NCBI GenBank assembly: GCA_937958295.1
Contig: CALFEY010000328.1
Coordinates: forward strand, 1-9,644
Length of the DNA: 9,644 nt
Direction: 5' to 3'
Source: an uncultured Pseudomonadota bacterium
GTDB taxonomy: Bacteria; Pseudomonadota; Gammaproteobacteria; Burkholderiales; Casimicrobiaceae
A program made the translations under genes and the position numbers. Shown here one piece after another: positions 1 to 6,596 of this stretch (position 1 is its first letter; each line of letters starts with the position of its first letter). Below the pieces are notes generated by a model that did no database searches, was not told where the DNA came from, and saw only the letters and a list, made by a program, of their open reading frames with translations.

Positions 1-147
1 GAAGTCGGCATTGGTGACCGTGCACGGATCGATCCAGAATCCATCCACGCGCACCGTGTGGGCAGGCGCCTCCTCGGCGTAGTGATGGTCTGAGCCCATG
101 CGGAACGTGCCGCCGGGGATGAATACCATGCCTTGGGTGGACGTCAC
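1..147 (-). CDS. Formylglycine-generating enzyme / SUMF1-like protein (5' part only, runs off the left edge)
   Basis: The visible 49 residues contain the characteristic beginning of an FGE-sulfatase (SUMF1/EgtB/PvdO) domain: a MVFIPGGTFRMGSD segment, then EEAPAH, then VDGFWIDPCTVTNADF. Family members either oxidise a cysteine to formylglycine in sulfatases or, in the EgtB/PvdO branches, do other iron- or copper-dependent chemistry. The catalytic residues lie in the missing C-terminal part, so the branch cannot be decided here. The frame is open back to the stop of the upstream Mo-oxidoreductase gene at 235-237. I use GTG 147 because homologues usually have a few residues before the GMV segment; ATG 129 is the alternative. 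Neither has a good Shine-Dalgarno sequence at normal spacing. The gene follows the Mo-oxidoreductase on the same strand after 87 bp, so co-transcription is possible. The family call is strong; the start and the substrate are uncertain. Confidence 0.85.
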   Translation of the reverse strand, partial: MTSTQGMVFIPGGTFRMGSDHHYAEEAPAHTVRVDGFWIDPCTVTNADF

Positions 148-234
148 GGCGATGATCGCGGCGCCGCGCGGTCCGAAACGACGCAAGCTTGCCGCGGGCG
201 GTGAAGGGAGAACGATGATACCAAGCCGGGGCGT

Positions 235-1020
235 TCAGATCCCCGCCCACCACTGGTAGCCCTGGTCCTCCCAGTAGCCGCCCTTGCCGCCGCCGATCTT
301 GCCGAAGGACTCCACGAACTCGAGGCCGGTGATGTACTTGGCGTGCTTGTAGCCCAGCTGACGCTCCACGCGCAGGCGCAGCGGCGCGCCGTTGGGCACC
401 GGCAACGCAGCGTCGTTGAGGTCGTAGGCGAGGATCGTCTGCTCGTGCCGGGCATCGTCGAAGTCGATGCTCTCGTAGTACAAATCGGTGCCGTCCTCGG
501 CCATGGGATCGGCGCAGTAGAACACGACGTAGCGCGCCTGCGGCTTGACCTTGACCGCGTCGAGAATCGCCGACAGCCGCACGCCTTTCCACTTGGCGAT
601 GGCGCTCCACCCTTCCACGCAGTCATGACGCGTGATCTGCGTGCGCGACGGCAGCGCACGGAGCTCGTCGAGCGTGAACTTGCGCGGCGCTTCGCACAAG
701 CCGCCCACGTTCAGTGCATAGGTCGCGAAGCCCGCCTGGACCCACGCGGCATACTCGGGCGTACCCGGGTCATTCGATCCATTGCTGCGAAACGTGGGCG
801 AGCGGTCCTTCTCGGCGAACTCCTGCGCCATGGAGCGCCGACCCACCAGCTTGGCCAGCGCCTCGTTGAACGGCGTGACGCTGTCGAGCACCTGCGGGAA
901 CCACTGCGTGCGCGAGAGATTGTCGCAGCCAGCGAGCGTCAAAAGCGACGCCGCGCCGGCCGCGCGCGTGAGAAAGGTACGCCGCGCATTGCGCTTGCGC
1001 AGGCGGAACGGTCTAGTCAT
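235..1020 (-). CDS. Molybdopterin-dependent oxidoreductase, sulfite oxidase/YedY (MsrP)-like, Tat lipoprotein
   Basis: A 261-residue protein with the oxidoreductase molybdopterin-binding fold (sulfite oxidase family). Residues 10-31 form a twin-arginine signal (ARRTFLTRA) leading into a hydrophobic stretch and a lipobox LAGC, with the lipidated cysteine at 32. This predicts export folded with cofactor and anchoring as a lipoprotein facing the periplasm. The Mo-ligand cysteine is C134 in TRHDCVEGWS. PNGAPLRLRVERQLGYKHAKYI (208-230) and the Gly-rich, Trp-rich C-terminus are typical of the family. It is shorter than E. coli MsrP (about 330 residues). The ATG lies inside the end of the cytochrome b gene and has a GGAGG ribosome site 6 nt upstream, so translation is probably coupled. 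By analogy with MsrPQ it would receive electrons from that cytochrome. The substrate (methionine sulfoxide, sulfite, another S- or N-oxide) cannot be read from the sequence, so I give no gene symbol. Confidence 0.93.
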   Translation of the reverse strand: MTRPFRLRKRNARRTFLTRAAGAASLLTLAGCDNLSRTQWFPQVLDSVTPFNEALAKLVGRRSMAQEFAEKDRSPTFRSNGSNDPGTPEYAAWVQAGFATYALNVGGLCEAPRKFTLDELRALPSRTQITRHDCVEGWSAIAKWKGVRLSAILDAVKVKPQARYVVFYCADPMAEDGTDLYYESIDFDDARHEQTILAYDLNDAALPVPNGAPLRLRVERQLGYKHAKYITGLEFVESFGKIGGGKGGYWEDQGYQWWAGI

Positions 1021-1879
1021 GGGAAGCCTCCGCCGGCAGTCGATAGCGTCCGGTGATCATCGAGCGCAAGTTGTTCCACAACCCCGTGACGATCACCTGG
1101 AAGACATGGATCAGCACGAACATCACGAGCAGCCACGCGATGATGAAGTGAAACGCGCGCGCCGACTGCCGGCCACCCACGAGATCCACCCAGCCCGTCA
1201 GCACGCTGTTGAGCCACGGGGAGAGGCCGAAGCCCATGATCACTGCGAACGGCAGAAGCACGAAAATCACGGCGAGGTAGGCGAGCTTCTGCAGCACGTT
1301 GTAGCGCTTGGCCGCATCGCCGGTGGGGTGGCGGAAGCGCAGGTGATCGCGGATCGAGGCGCCGATACCCCGCAGCTCGGTGCCGGTGGGCGCGAGGTCG
1401 CGCGTGAGATGGCGGCTCGCAACGGCATAGAGCACGAACGCGAGGCCGTTCAGCACGAACACCCAGGCGAAGAAGAAGTGCCACAGGCGGGCCATGGCCA
1501 GCCACTGCGCGCTCGGCAGCATGATCCACGGCGGAAACGTGGAGGCGATCCACTCGCCGTTGGCGTCCTTCACGGCCCCCAGCCAGCCCGTGGTGTCGAA
1601 CTCCCGGCCGTAGACGCGCGTCACCCCCCGCGGCTGCCCGTCGGGCCCCATGCGCGCGCCGATCTCCAGCGCATGCGGGGTGCCGTCGTAGGACGACTTG
1701 CCGAAGTGCAGCACCGGGTAGGCATTGAAAATCTGCAGCCCGCTCATGAAGAGTACCGTGAGGGCGACCACGTTGATCCAGTGCATGAGCCGCACCGGAA
1801 GGGTGTGCCGGTAGTACAGCGGCCGCGGACTCGCAGCGGCCGGGGCCGGCGCGTCGATCGGAGGCGAGTCGCTTGGCAT
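1013..1879 (-). CDS. Cytochrome b561-type membrane subunit (thiosulfate-reductase-like cytochrome b)
   Basis: A 288-residue integral membrane protein of the bacterial cytochrome b561 / Ni-Fe-hydrogenase-type cytochrome b group. After a proline/alanine-rich cytoplasmic tail (1-20), four hydrophobic helices are visible at about 34-52, 128-152, 196-216 and 242-265. H33 (VRLMHWINVV), H134 (LWHFFFAW), H244 (AFHFIIAW) and H258 (LIHVFQV) are candidate ligands for two b hemes. About 75 polar residues separate helices 1 and 2, probably a periplasmic loop that contacts the partner. The role inferred is quinol oxidation and electron delivery to the Mo-oxidoreductase, with which it overlaps by 8 bp. It is not an MsrQ (six-helix ferric-reductase type), so the pair resembles MsrPQ only in arrangement. 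A GGA stretch about 8 nt before the ATG is a usable ribosome site. The physiological partner and direction of electron flow are inferred. Confidence 0.9.
   Translation of the reverse strand: MPSDSPPIDAPAPAAASPRPLYYRHTLPVRLMHWINVVALTVLFMSGLQIFNAYPVLHFGKSSYDGTPHALEIGARMGPDGQPRGVTRVYGREFDTTGWLGAVKDANGEWIASTFPPWIMLPSAQWLAMARLWHFFFAWVFVLNGLAFVLYAVASRHLTRDLAPTGTELRGIGASIRDHLRFRHPTGDAAKRYNVLQKLAYLAVIFVLLPFAVIMGFGLSPWLNSVLTGWVDLVGGRQSARAFHFIIAWLLVMFVLIHVFQVIVTGLWNNLRSMITGRYRLPAEASHD
1027..1031 (-). promoter_or_regulatory. Shine-Dalgarno of the Mo-oxidoreductase gene inside the cytochrome b gene
   Basis: A perfect GGAGG lies 6 nt before the ATG at 1020. It is within the last codons of the cytochrome b gene, whose TAG (1013-1015) lies 3' of that ATG. 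The arrangement ATGACTAG supports translational coupling and fixes the oxidoreductase start. Confidence 0.8.
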
Positions 1880-1942
1880 TTATATTCCGTCCGGAAGGAG
1901 TCATCGTTGGTCGGCGCCGCGGTCCCGGCCTTACAATCAGCT
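1880..1942. promoter_or_regulatory. Divergent promoter region between cytochrome b and the SrkA-like kinase
   Basis: This 63-bp gap must carry the start signals of both divergent genes unless promoters lie inside coding sequence. On the plus strand TACAAT (1932-1937) matches the sigma-70 -10 consensus at five of six positions and sits 5 bp before the GTG at 1943. The best -35-like element, TTGGTC (1907-1912), is poor and 19 bp away. GGAAGGAG (1893-1900) is a strong plus-strand ribosome-binding sequence placed 6 nt before an in-frame TTG at 1907. No convincing -35/-10 pair was seen for the minus-strand cytochrome gene. Confidence 0.5.
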
Positions 1943-2929
1943 GTGACCGCCCCTTTTGCCACCCTCACGCCGGATCGCATCCTCGACGCACTTGCCACCG
2001 TGGGCGTCCTGGGCGACGGCCGCCTGCTGGCGCTCAACAGTTACGAGAATCGCGTCTACCTCGTGTACTGCGACGAGGCCCCCGAGGGTGCATCGTCGGT
2101 GGTCGTCAAATTCTACCGCCCGGAGCGGTGGAACGACGCGCAGATCGAGGAGGAGCATGCCTTCGTCGCGGAGCTCGCCGCGCGCGAGATTCCCGCGGTG
2201 GCGCCGTTCACCATCGGCGGGCGCACGCTGCAGCACGATGCCGAGCTGCGCTTCTCCGTCTTCCCGCGGCGCGGGGGACGCACCCCGGAGATCGACGACC
2301 CGGCCACGCTCACGTGGATCGGACGCTTCATCGGCCGCATCCACGCCGTGGGCGCGCAGCGGCCCTTCGCCGTGCGGCCCACGCTCGACATCGCCACCTT
2401 CGGGGAGGCATCGCGCACGTTCCTGCTGGACAACGGATTCATTCCCGCCGACCTGCGCGAGGCCTACGTCGCCGTCGCCACGCTGGCGCTGGCCGGCGTC
2501 CGCCACTGCTACGACCGCGCTGGGGCGGTCTCCATGCTGCGCCTGCACGGCGACTGCCACGCAAGCAACATCCTGTGGACGCCCGACGGTCCGCACTTCG
2601 TCGACTTCGACGACGCGCGAACCGGCCCCGCGATCCAGGACCTGTGGATGCTGCTCGCGGGCGATCGCGCGGCCATGACGCGCCAGCTCGGCGACATGCT
2701 CACGGGCTACGAGGATTTCGCCGAGCTCGACCCGCGGGAGCTGCATCTCGTGGAGGCGTTGCGCACGCTGCGCCTCATGCACTACGCCGCCTGGATCGCC
2801 CGCCGCTGGACCGATCCCGCGTTCCCGGCGGCGTTTCCCTGGTTCAACACGCAGCGCTACTGGCAGGATCGCATCCTCGAACTGCGCGAACAGGTGGCGG
2901 CAATGGACGAACCGCCGCTGGCCGCCTGA
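1943..2929 (+). CDS. srkA: SrkA/YihE-family stress response serine/threonine protein kinase
   Basis: A 328-residue APH-fold kinase that closely follows E. coli SrkA (YihE), a cytoplasmic Ser/Thr kinase linked to the Cpx envelope-stress response and protection from oxidative killing. Visible signatures are LNSYENRVY (31-39), the ATP-lysine K56 in VVVKFYRPERW, EEEHAF (69-74), the catalytic loop HGDCHASNILW (202-212) with D204 and N209, the metal-binding D221 in HFVDFDDA, and QDLWMLLAGDR (232-242). All catalytic residues are present. GTG 1943 gives a start that matches the family, about seven residues before TLTPDRILDAL. The frame stays open far upstream, but that part is antisense to the cytochrome gene. 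A TTG at 1907 with a good GGAAGGAG site is an alternative that adds 12 residues. The DUF1499 gene follows 6 bp later. In E. coli srkA is joined to dsbA; here the neighbour across the divergent promoter is an envelope redox pair. Confidence 0.93.
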   Translation: MTAPFATLTPDRILDALATVGVLGDGRLLALNSYENRVYLVYCDEAPEGASSVVVKFYRPERWNDAQIEEEHAFVAELAAREIPAVAPFTIGGRTLQHDAELRFSVFPRRGGRTPEIDDPATLTWIGRFIGRIHAVGAQRPFAVRPTLDIATFGEASRTFLLDNGFIPADLREAYVAVATLALAGVRHCYDRAGAVSMLRLHGDCHASNILWTPDGPHFVDFDDARTGPAIQDLWMLLAGDRAAMTRQLGDMLTGYEDFAELDPRELHLVEALRTLRLMHYAAWIARRWTDPAFPAAFPWFNTQRYWQDRILELREQVAAMDEPPLAA

Positions 2930-2935
2930 GGTCGC

Positions 2936-3484
2936 ATGGGGGCCGCGGACCCCGGCGCGACCCGCCGGCCGCGCGGCCGGCGTCTCGTCGTCGCCCTCGC
3001 CCTCGTGGCGGGCGCCACGGTGGCCGGCGTGATCTACGTCGCGCGGGCCTGGCCGCTGCTGAACGACGTCACTACCGACGTCGACGATCCGCCGCCATTC
3101 GTCGCGCTGCTCCCCTTGCGCACGCAAGCCGGCGCCACCACCGCATATCCCGGTCTCGCCACGGCGCATATGCAGCAGACGGCGTACCCCGACCTGCAGC
3201 CGATCGCCATTGCCAAGGCACCGGCCACCGCGTTCGCGGCGGCGGTGGCCGCGGTGCGCGACCTCGGCTGGACCGTGGTCGCCGAGGACCCCGCGACGGG
3301 ACGCATCGAGGCCATCGCCACCACGCCCCTTCTGCGCTTTAACGACGACGTGGTCATCCGCATCCGGCCGGCCGCCGGCGGCAGCACCGTCGACATGCGC
3401 TCGGCGTCGCGCGTGGGTCGCGGCGACCTGGGCGCCAATGCGCGTCGCGTCCGCGGGTTCGCCGCGCGCATGACCGCCCCCTGA
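2936..3484 (+). CDS. DUF1499 family membrane-anchored protein
   Basis: A 182-residue protein with a basic N-terminus (RRPRGRR, 10-16), one hydrophobic helix at about 17-37, and a DUF1499 domain from about residue 75 to the end. The domain shows AFAAAVAAVRDLGWTVV, the segment DPATGRIEAIATTPLLRF, then DDVVIRIRP and SASRVGRGDLGANARRVRGF, which are the conserved blocks of that family. Its biochemical function is unknown; the topology predicts a signal-anchored protein with the domain in the periplasm. GAGG (2928-2931), overlapping the kinase stop codon, lies 4 nt before the ATG. With the 6-bp gap this suggests one transcript with the SrkA-like kinase and coupled translation. It ends immediately before a hairpin shared with the convergent cyclase gene. 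Family call is firm; no role is proposed beyond the envelope location. Confidence 0.87.
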   Translation: MGAADPGATRRPRGRRLVVALALVAGATVAGVIYVARAWPLLNDVTTDVDDPPPFVALLPLRTQAGATTAYPGLATAHMQQTAYPDLQPIAIAKAPATAFAAAVAAVRDLGWTVVAEDPATGRIEAIATTPLLRFNDDVVIRIRPAAGGSTVDMRSASRVGRGDLGANARRVRGFAARMTAP

Positions 3485-3510
3485 CGCGGCGTCTCCAGCA
3501 AGACCCCGCG
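3485..3510. terminator. Hairpin filling the gap between convergent genes, candidate bidirectional terminator
   Basis: CGCGGCGTCT (3485-3494) and AGACCCCGCG (3501-3510) pair over 10 positions with one C-C mismatch, around the 6-nt loop CCAGCA. The stem begins right after the DUF1499 TGA (3482-3484) and ends one base before the cyclase TAG (3512-3514), so it occupies nearly the entire 27-bp gap. There is no run of T on either side, so intrinsic termination by the classical mechanism is doubtful. A role as mRNA 3' end stabiliser or in combination with Rho is equally possible. Confidence 0.5.
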
Positions 3511-3511
3511 A

Positions 3512-4746
3512 CTACGCCTGCGCGAACGGCCACTCGGCTTCGAGATCGCGCAGTGCGAACATCTCCTGCGGCAGCGCGATGCCCTTGAGCGCATGGGCAC
3601 CGAGGCTGACCAGCCGGTAGCGCGAGCCAACGGCCGCCGCGGCAAATGCCGACGACACGATCACCGGCTCCTGCAGCGCGCCGCACAGCGCCTCGATGCG
3701 GGCCGCCGCATTCACCGCAGGGCCCAACACCGTGAAATCGAGCCGCCGGGCGCTGCCGACGTTGCCGTAGAGGAGCTCGCCCACGTGCAGGGCGAGGTGC
3801 GTATCCACCACCGGCAGGCCCGCGGCCTCGCGCGCGGCGCGCAGCGCGGCGAGCCGGCGGCGATAATCCACTGCGGCATCGAGCGCGCGCGCGCTCGCCA
3901 CGTGCGCGTCCGCCTCGGGAAAGATCGCGAGCACCGCATCGCCGATGAACTTCAGCACGTGCCCGCCGTGGCGCTCGATGGCGTCGACCTGGACCTCGGC
4001 ATAGTCGTTGAGCAGCGCCAGCGCGCCTGCCGCTCCCGCGGACTCGGTGACGGGCGTGAATCCGGTGATGTCGCTGAACCACACCACCGCGCGGATCGTC
4101 TCGGCGCGTCCGCGCACGATGTTGCCTGCGAGTACGCGCTCCGCGGCATCCTCGCCGAGATAGGTCACGAGGAGCGTGCGGGCGGTCTGCCTGGCGGTCT
4201 CCAGCATGAAGGCGAGCGCGAGCGTGGGCAGGAGCGCCTCGATCACGGCGATCTGCGCGTCGTCGAAACCGCCCGGGACATCGGTGGTCCAGGACGACAC
4301 CATGCCCCCAGTCGCGCGCACCTCGGCGGGGGCGCCCGCGAGCGTGCGCACGCTGAGGTAGTCGGTCATGCCCTGTGCCCGCATCCCGTCGAGCATCGGG
4401 AACTCTCCCGCGACATAGGACGCATCGAGACGACGGCGCAGGCGTCCGTCGACGCTGTCGAGCACGGCGCGGAAGGGGCTACGCTGCCACGCCTCATTGG
4501 CGGCGGGATTGCTGTCGCGCGCGAAGGATTCGCGCTCGATGCCCACGCCGCGCCGCCAGCGCACGCCGCGTCCGTCGTAGGTGGGATCGAGCAGGTTGCC
4601 CGCGATGGAAGCGCGTGCCACGCGAATGCCTGCGCAATCGAGCCGCTCGCACAGCCGCGCGAAGAGGTCGCCTCCGCCACCCCGTCCAGCACTTGCCGGC
4701 TGACCCACGCGCCGAGCGCGACCTCGGTGTCGGCGCGGGCGCTCAT
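3512..4746 (-). CDS. Class III adenylyl cyclase, N-terminal coding region split by a 1-nt frameshift
   Basis: The main frame (GTG 4708 to 3512, 398 residues) holds a GAF-like sensory region (about 15-170), a short helical connector and a class III cyclase domain (about 200-385). Numbered in that frame, metal aspartates are D213 (FSDITGF) and D257 (KFIGDAVLAIF). K253 and D324 (RRLDFTVLG) are the adenine-selecting pair, and N333 and R337 (GPAVNAAARIE) the transition-state pair. All catalytic residues are present, so ATP to cyclic AMP is predicted. The expected family N-terminus is instead in the next frame, starting at ATG 4746: MSARADTEVALGAWVSRQ, continuing to GVAEA. It rejoins the main frame at DLFARLCERL near 4670 if one base is added, giving 411 residues. 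It lies 19 bp after the M14 peptidase gene. Either the sequence has an error or the gene is damaged; a shortened product from GTG 4708 is possible. Confidence 0.88.
4666..4680 (-). other. Frameshift site in the cyclase gene
   Basis: Reading the minus strand, the upstream frame gives GTG GCG GAG GCG ACC (V A E A T), then loses similarity. The downstream frame gives GGC GAC CTC TTC (G D L F), then continues as the conserved cyclase N-terminal region. Adding one base inside GGCGACC restores GVAEADLFARLCERL, the sequence expected in this family. The surrounding G/C-rich repeats (GGCGGAGGCG) make either a sequencing slip or a real slippage deletion plausible. Confidence 0.75.
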
Positions 4747-4765
4747 GCGCGGCAAACGCCGGGCA

Positions 4766-6451
4766 TCAACCGAGGACGACGCGGGCGCGCACCACGCCGG
4801 CGCGCTCGTGCCGTGCGACCAGCCACAGCGCGTCGCCGGCCTTGCCGCGCACCGTCCATTGCACCTTCATGCGATCGTCGGTGACGTTGTAGTCGGGCCA
4901 GAAGGACACGCCGGTGTGCTTGTACGCGCGGCCTTCGAGCTGCCCATGTTCCTCGCGCGCCTTGCCCTGGAGGAGCGTCGCCCCCGACGAGAGCGCGACT
5001 TCGGTGACGACGCCGCGCACGACCTTGCGCTCCAGCGCCCGCTTGCTCACGTAGGTGGGCAGCCAGCCCGTGTTCTGCACCACGAGCGTGACGCGGAACG
5101 TGCCGGTGTCCACGGCCTCGCTGCCCGCATGCACGAGCTCCAGCCGCGGCGAGACGAGCGCGCTCCACACGAGCCACTGCGGAAAGCGGGCGAGCTCGCG
5201 CGGCAGGCATTGTGGCGGCGGGTTGGAAAAGGCATGGAAGCGATTCCAGCCGCCGATCTCGATGCGGCCGAGCTGGGGGTGATCGAAGGGCTTCCAGGGA
5301 ACGTGCGCAAGGCCGCCCAGCTTCTCGTCGCTCCAGCGCAGAAGCGCGAGGTCGTCCTCGGGCGGATGATCGCGGAACCAGTCGATGTACTTGTAGCTCG
5401 CCAGTCCCGCCTCGCGCATGGGCGACCAGATCTCGACGACCCAGCTGAACGCGCCCAGATGCTCGTAGAGCCAGTCGAAGGTGCCGCCGATCACCGACTT
5501 GGGGTGATAGCGGAACTCGTGGAACACGGAGATATTGGGATAGCCCGTGAGCTCGGTGCCTTTCTTGCCGGTGGCCTGGTACACCCACAGGTCCTCGGCG
5601 TGCATCTCGTCGTCGGACAGGTGCTCGAAGGGGCGCAGCAGCACGCCGCTCCACGTGTGGAACGACACGCCGCCCGTGATGTTGGGATGGCGCACGATGA
5701 AGTCCACGAGCGCCCGCACCTCGGGCTCGGACGTGGGATACGGTCCCGCGCCAAGCTGCTCGAACTCCTGCCGCCACGATGCCGGGAAATTGCGGTTCAG
5801 ATCGAGCCCGTGCACAGGCCTCTTCACGCGCAGCGTGTAGCCGTCGTAGTCCTGCACCGAGCCCTCGGGCACGATGCGGTAGTAGATCCCGCCGGTCTCG
5901 GCGGGATCGCGCCGGATCATGAGGCGCGGCTCCTGCGGATGCGCCTTCCACACGCCGTTGGGATCGGGAATGCGCATCTGGAGGATGCGGCCGTCGCCGT
6001 CGATGTCCTCCACCGTGAGGCCCTCGAGCTCTTCCTCGCCGTGCGGATAAGGACGCGTGCTCGAGCGGATCCACTTCGGCTTGTCGGCCAGCGCCCATTC
6101 CGCGCCATCGGGATTGATGCGCGGGCACAGGTAGAAGGCGCGCGTGTCGAGTACGCGCGTGATGTCGGCATCGTGACCGTAGCCGCGCACCAGCGTGTCG
6201 AGGAAGTGCAGCGTGGCGGCCGAGGCCGCCACTTCGGTGGCGTGGATGTTGCCATCGACCCAGAAGGCCGGTTTCTCGCTGGCCGGCCCGGTCCTCGCTT
6301 GCGTGACCGTGACCACGTGGATGTCCCGCCCCTCGTGGCTGCGGCCGATGGCCTCGACCGCGACGAGGTCGGGATGCTCGCGCGCCATGGCATGGATGAG
6401 CTCCACGAGTTCGGCATAGCGGTAGAAGCGGTCGGTGGCCACGGCTGGCAT
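4766..6451 (-). CDS. M14 family zinc metallocarboxypeptidase
   Basis: A 561-residue peptidase of the carboxypeptidase A (M14) superfamily. Numbered from ATG 6451, zinc ligands are H70 and E73 in DGNIHATE and H265 in SFHTWSG. N219-R220 in GLDLNRNFP bind the substrate carboxylate. The general base is probably E340 in SWVVEIWSP. All key residues are present, so it should be active in removing C-terminal or related residues from peptides or peptide conjugates. An insert rich in Asp/Gly (about 140-205) and a C-terminal beta-rich domain (about 440-561) extend it beyond classical CPA. No signal peptide is visible, so a cytoplasmic location is inferred. ATG 6451 places FYRYAEL close to the N-terminus as in relatives; ATG 6511 and codons to 6634 are open but look non-coding. 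Ribosome-binding sequence is weak. The cyclase gene follows after 19 bp, suggesting co-transcription. The natural substrate is unknown. Confidence 0.92.
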   Translation of the reverse strand: MPAVATDRFYRYAELVELIHAMAREHPDLVAVEAIGRSHEGRDIHVVTVTQARTGPASEKPAFWVDGNIHATEVAASAATLHFLDTLVRGYGHDADITRVLDTRAFYLCPRINPDGAEWALADKPKWIRSSTRPYPHGEEELEGLTVEDIDGDGRILQMRIPDPNGVWKAHPQEPRLMIRRDPAETGGIYYRIVPEGSVQDYDGYTLRVKRPVHGLDLNRNFPASWRQEFEQLGAGPYPTSEPEVRALVDFIVRHPNITGGVSFHTWSGVLLRPFEHLSDDEMHAEDLWVYQATGKKGTELTGYPNISVFHEFRYHPKSVIGGTFDWLYEHLGAFSWVVEIWSPMREAGLASYKYIDWFRDHPPEDDLALLRWSDEKLGGLAHVPWKPFDHPQLGRIEIGGWNRFHAFSNPPPQCLPRELARFPQWLVWSALVSPRLELVHAGSEAVDTGTFRVTLVVQNTGWLPTYVSKRALERKVVRGVVTEVALSSGATLLQGKAREEHGQLEGRAYKHTGVSFWPDYNVTDDRMKVQWTVRGKAGDALWLVARHERAGVVRARVVLG

Positions 6452-6473
6452 CGGCAAGGCATCCCGGGGAAGC

Positions 6474-6491
6474 GCGCCGGACGTCCGGCGC
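6474..6491. repeat. Perfect 18-bp palindrome upstream of the M14 peptidase gene
   Basis: GCGCCGGACGTCCGGCGC reads the same on both strands and lies 22 bp before the peptidase ATG at 6451, about 105 bp after the stop of the TPR gene. As DNA it could be an operator for a dimeric regulator. As RNA it would fold into a 7-bp GC stem with an ACGT loop and could terminate or attenuate read-through from the upstream genes. No T run follows it. Confidence 0.55.
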
Positions 6492-6519
6492 CAAGACGTG
6501 ATGTTACCCATAGGCGGCG

Positions 6520-6547
6520 CCGCGCCGCTCGTCGCCCGGCGGCGCGG
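6520..6547. repeat. Strong GC inverted repeat downstream of the TPR gene
   Basis: CCGCGCCGC (6520-6528) pairs perfectly with GCGGCGCGG (6539-6547) around a 10-nt loop. It lies about 50 bp past the stop of the TPR membrane protein gene (6597-6599) on the minus strand and about 70 bp before the peptidase start. Together with the palindrome at 6474-6491 it makes this 145-bp gap the most structured non-coding stretch of the window. It may act as a weak or Rho-assisted terminator; there is no U tract. In such GC-rich DNA chance inverted repeats are commoner than usual. Confidence 0.4.
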
Positions 6548-6596
6548 ACCCCGACAGCGCCCCCCTGCCCTGCGCCGTTTCCCGGTCGGAGGCCCC

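Noticed and set aside
183..192. 10-bp palindrome GCAAGCTTGC upstream of the FGE-like gene
   Set aside because: Short, and contains only a common restriction-type symmetry. No second copy or supporting promoter elements were seen.
215..220. TATCAT (minus strand) as a -10 box for the FGE-like gene
   Set aside because: It matches five of six consensus positions, but no -35-like sequence is present at 16-18 bp, so chance is likely.
782..1942. Upstream extension of the SrkA frame by some 387 codons
   Set aside because: This part is antisense to the cytochrome b and Mo-oxidoreductase genes and is not protein-like. SrkA homology starts right after GTG 1943.
1873..3342. 489-codon plus-strand frame over the kinase and DUF1499 genes
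   Set aside because: Arg/Ala/His-rich shadow frame. The overlapping frame has the complete set of kinase motifs.
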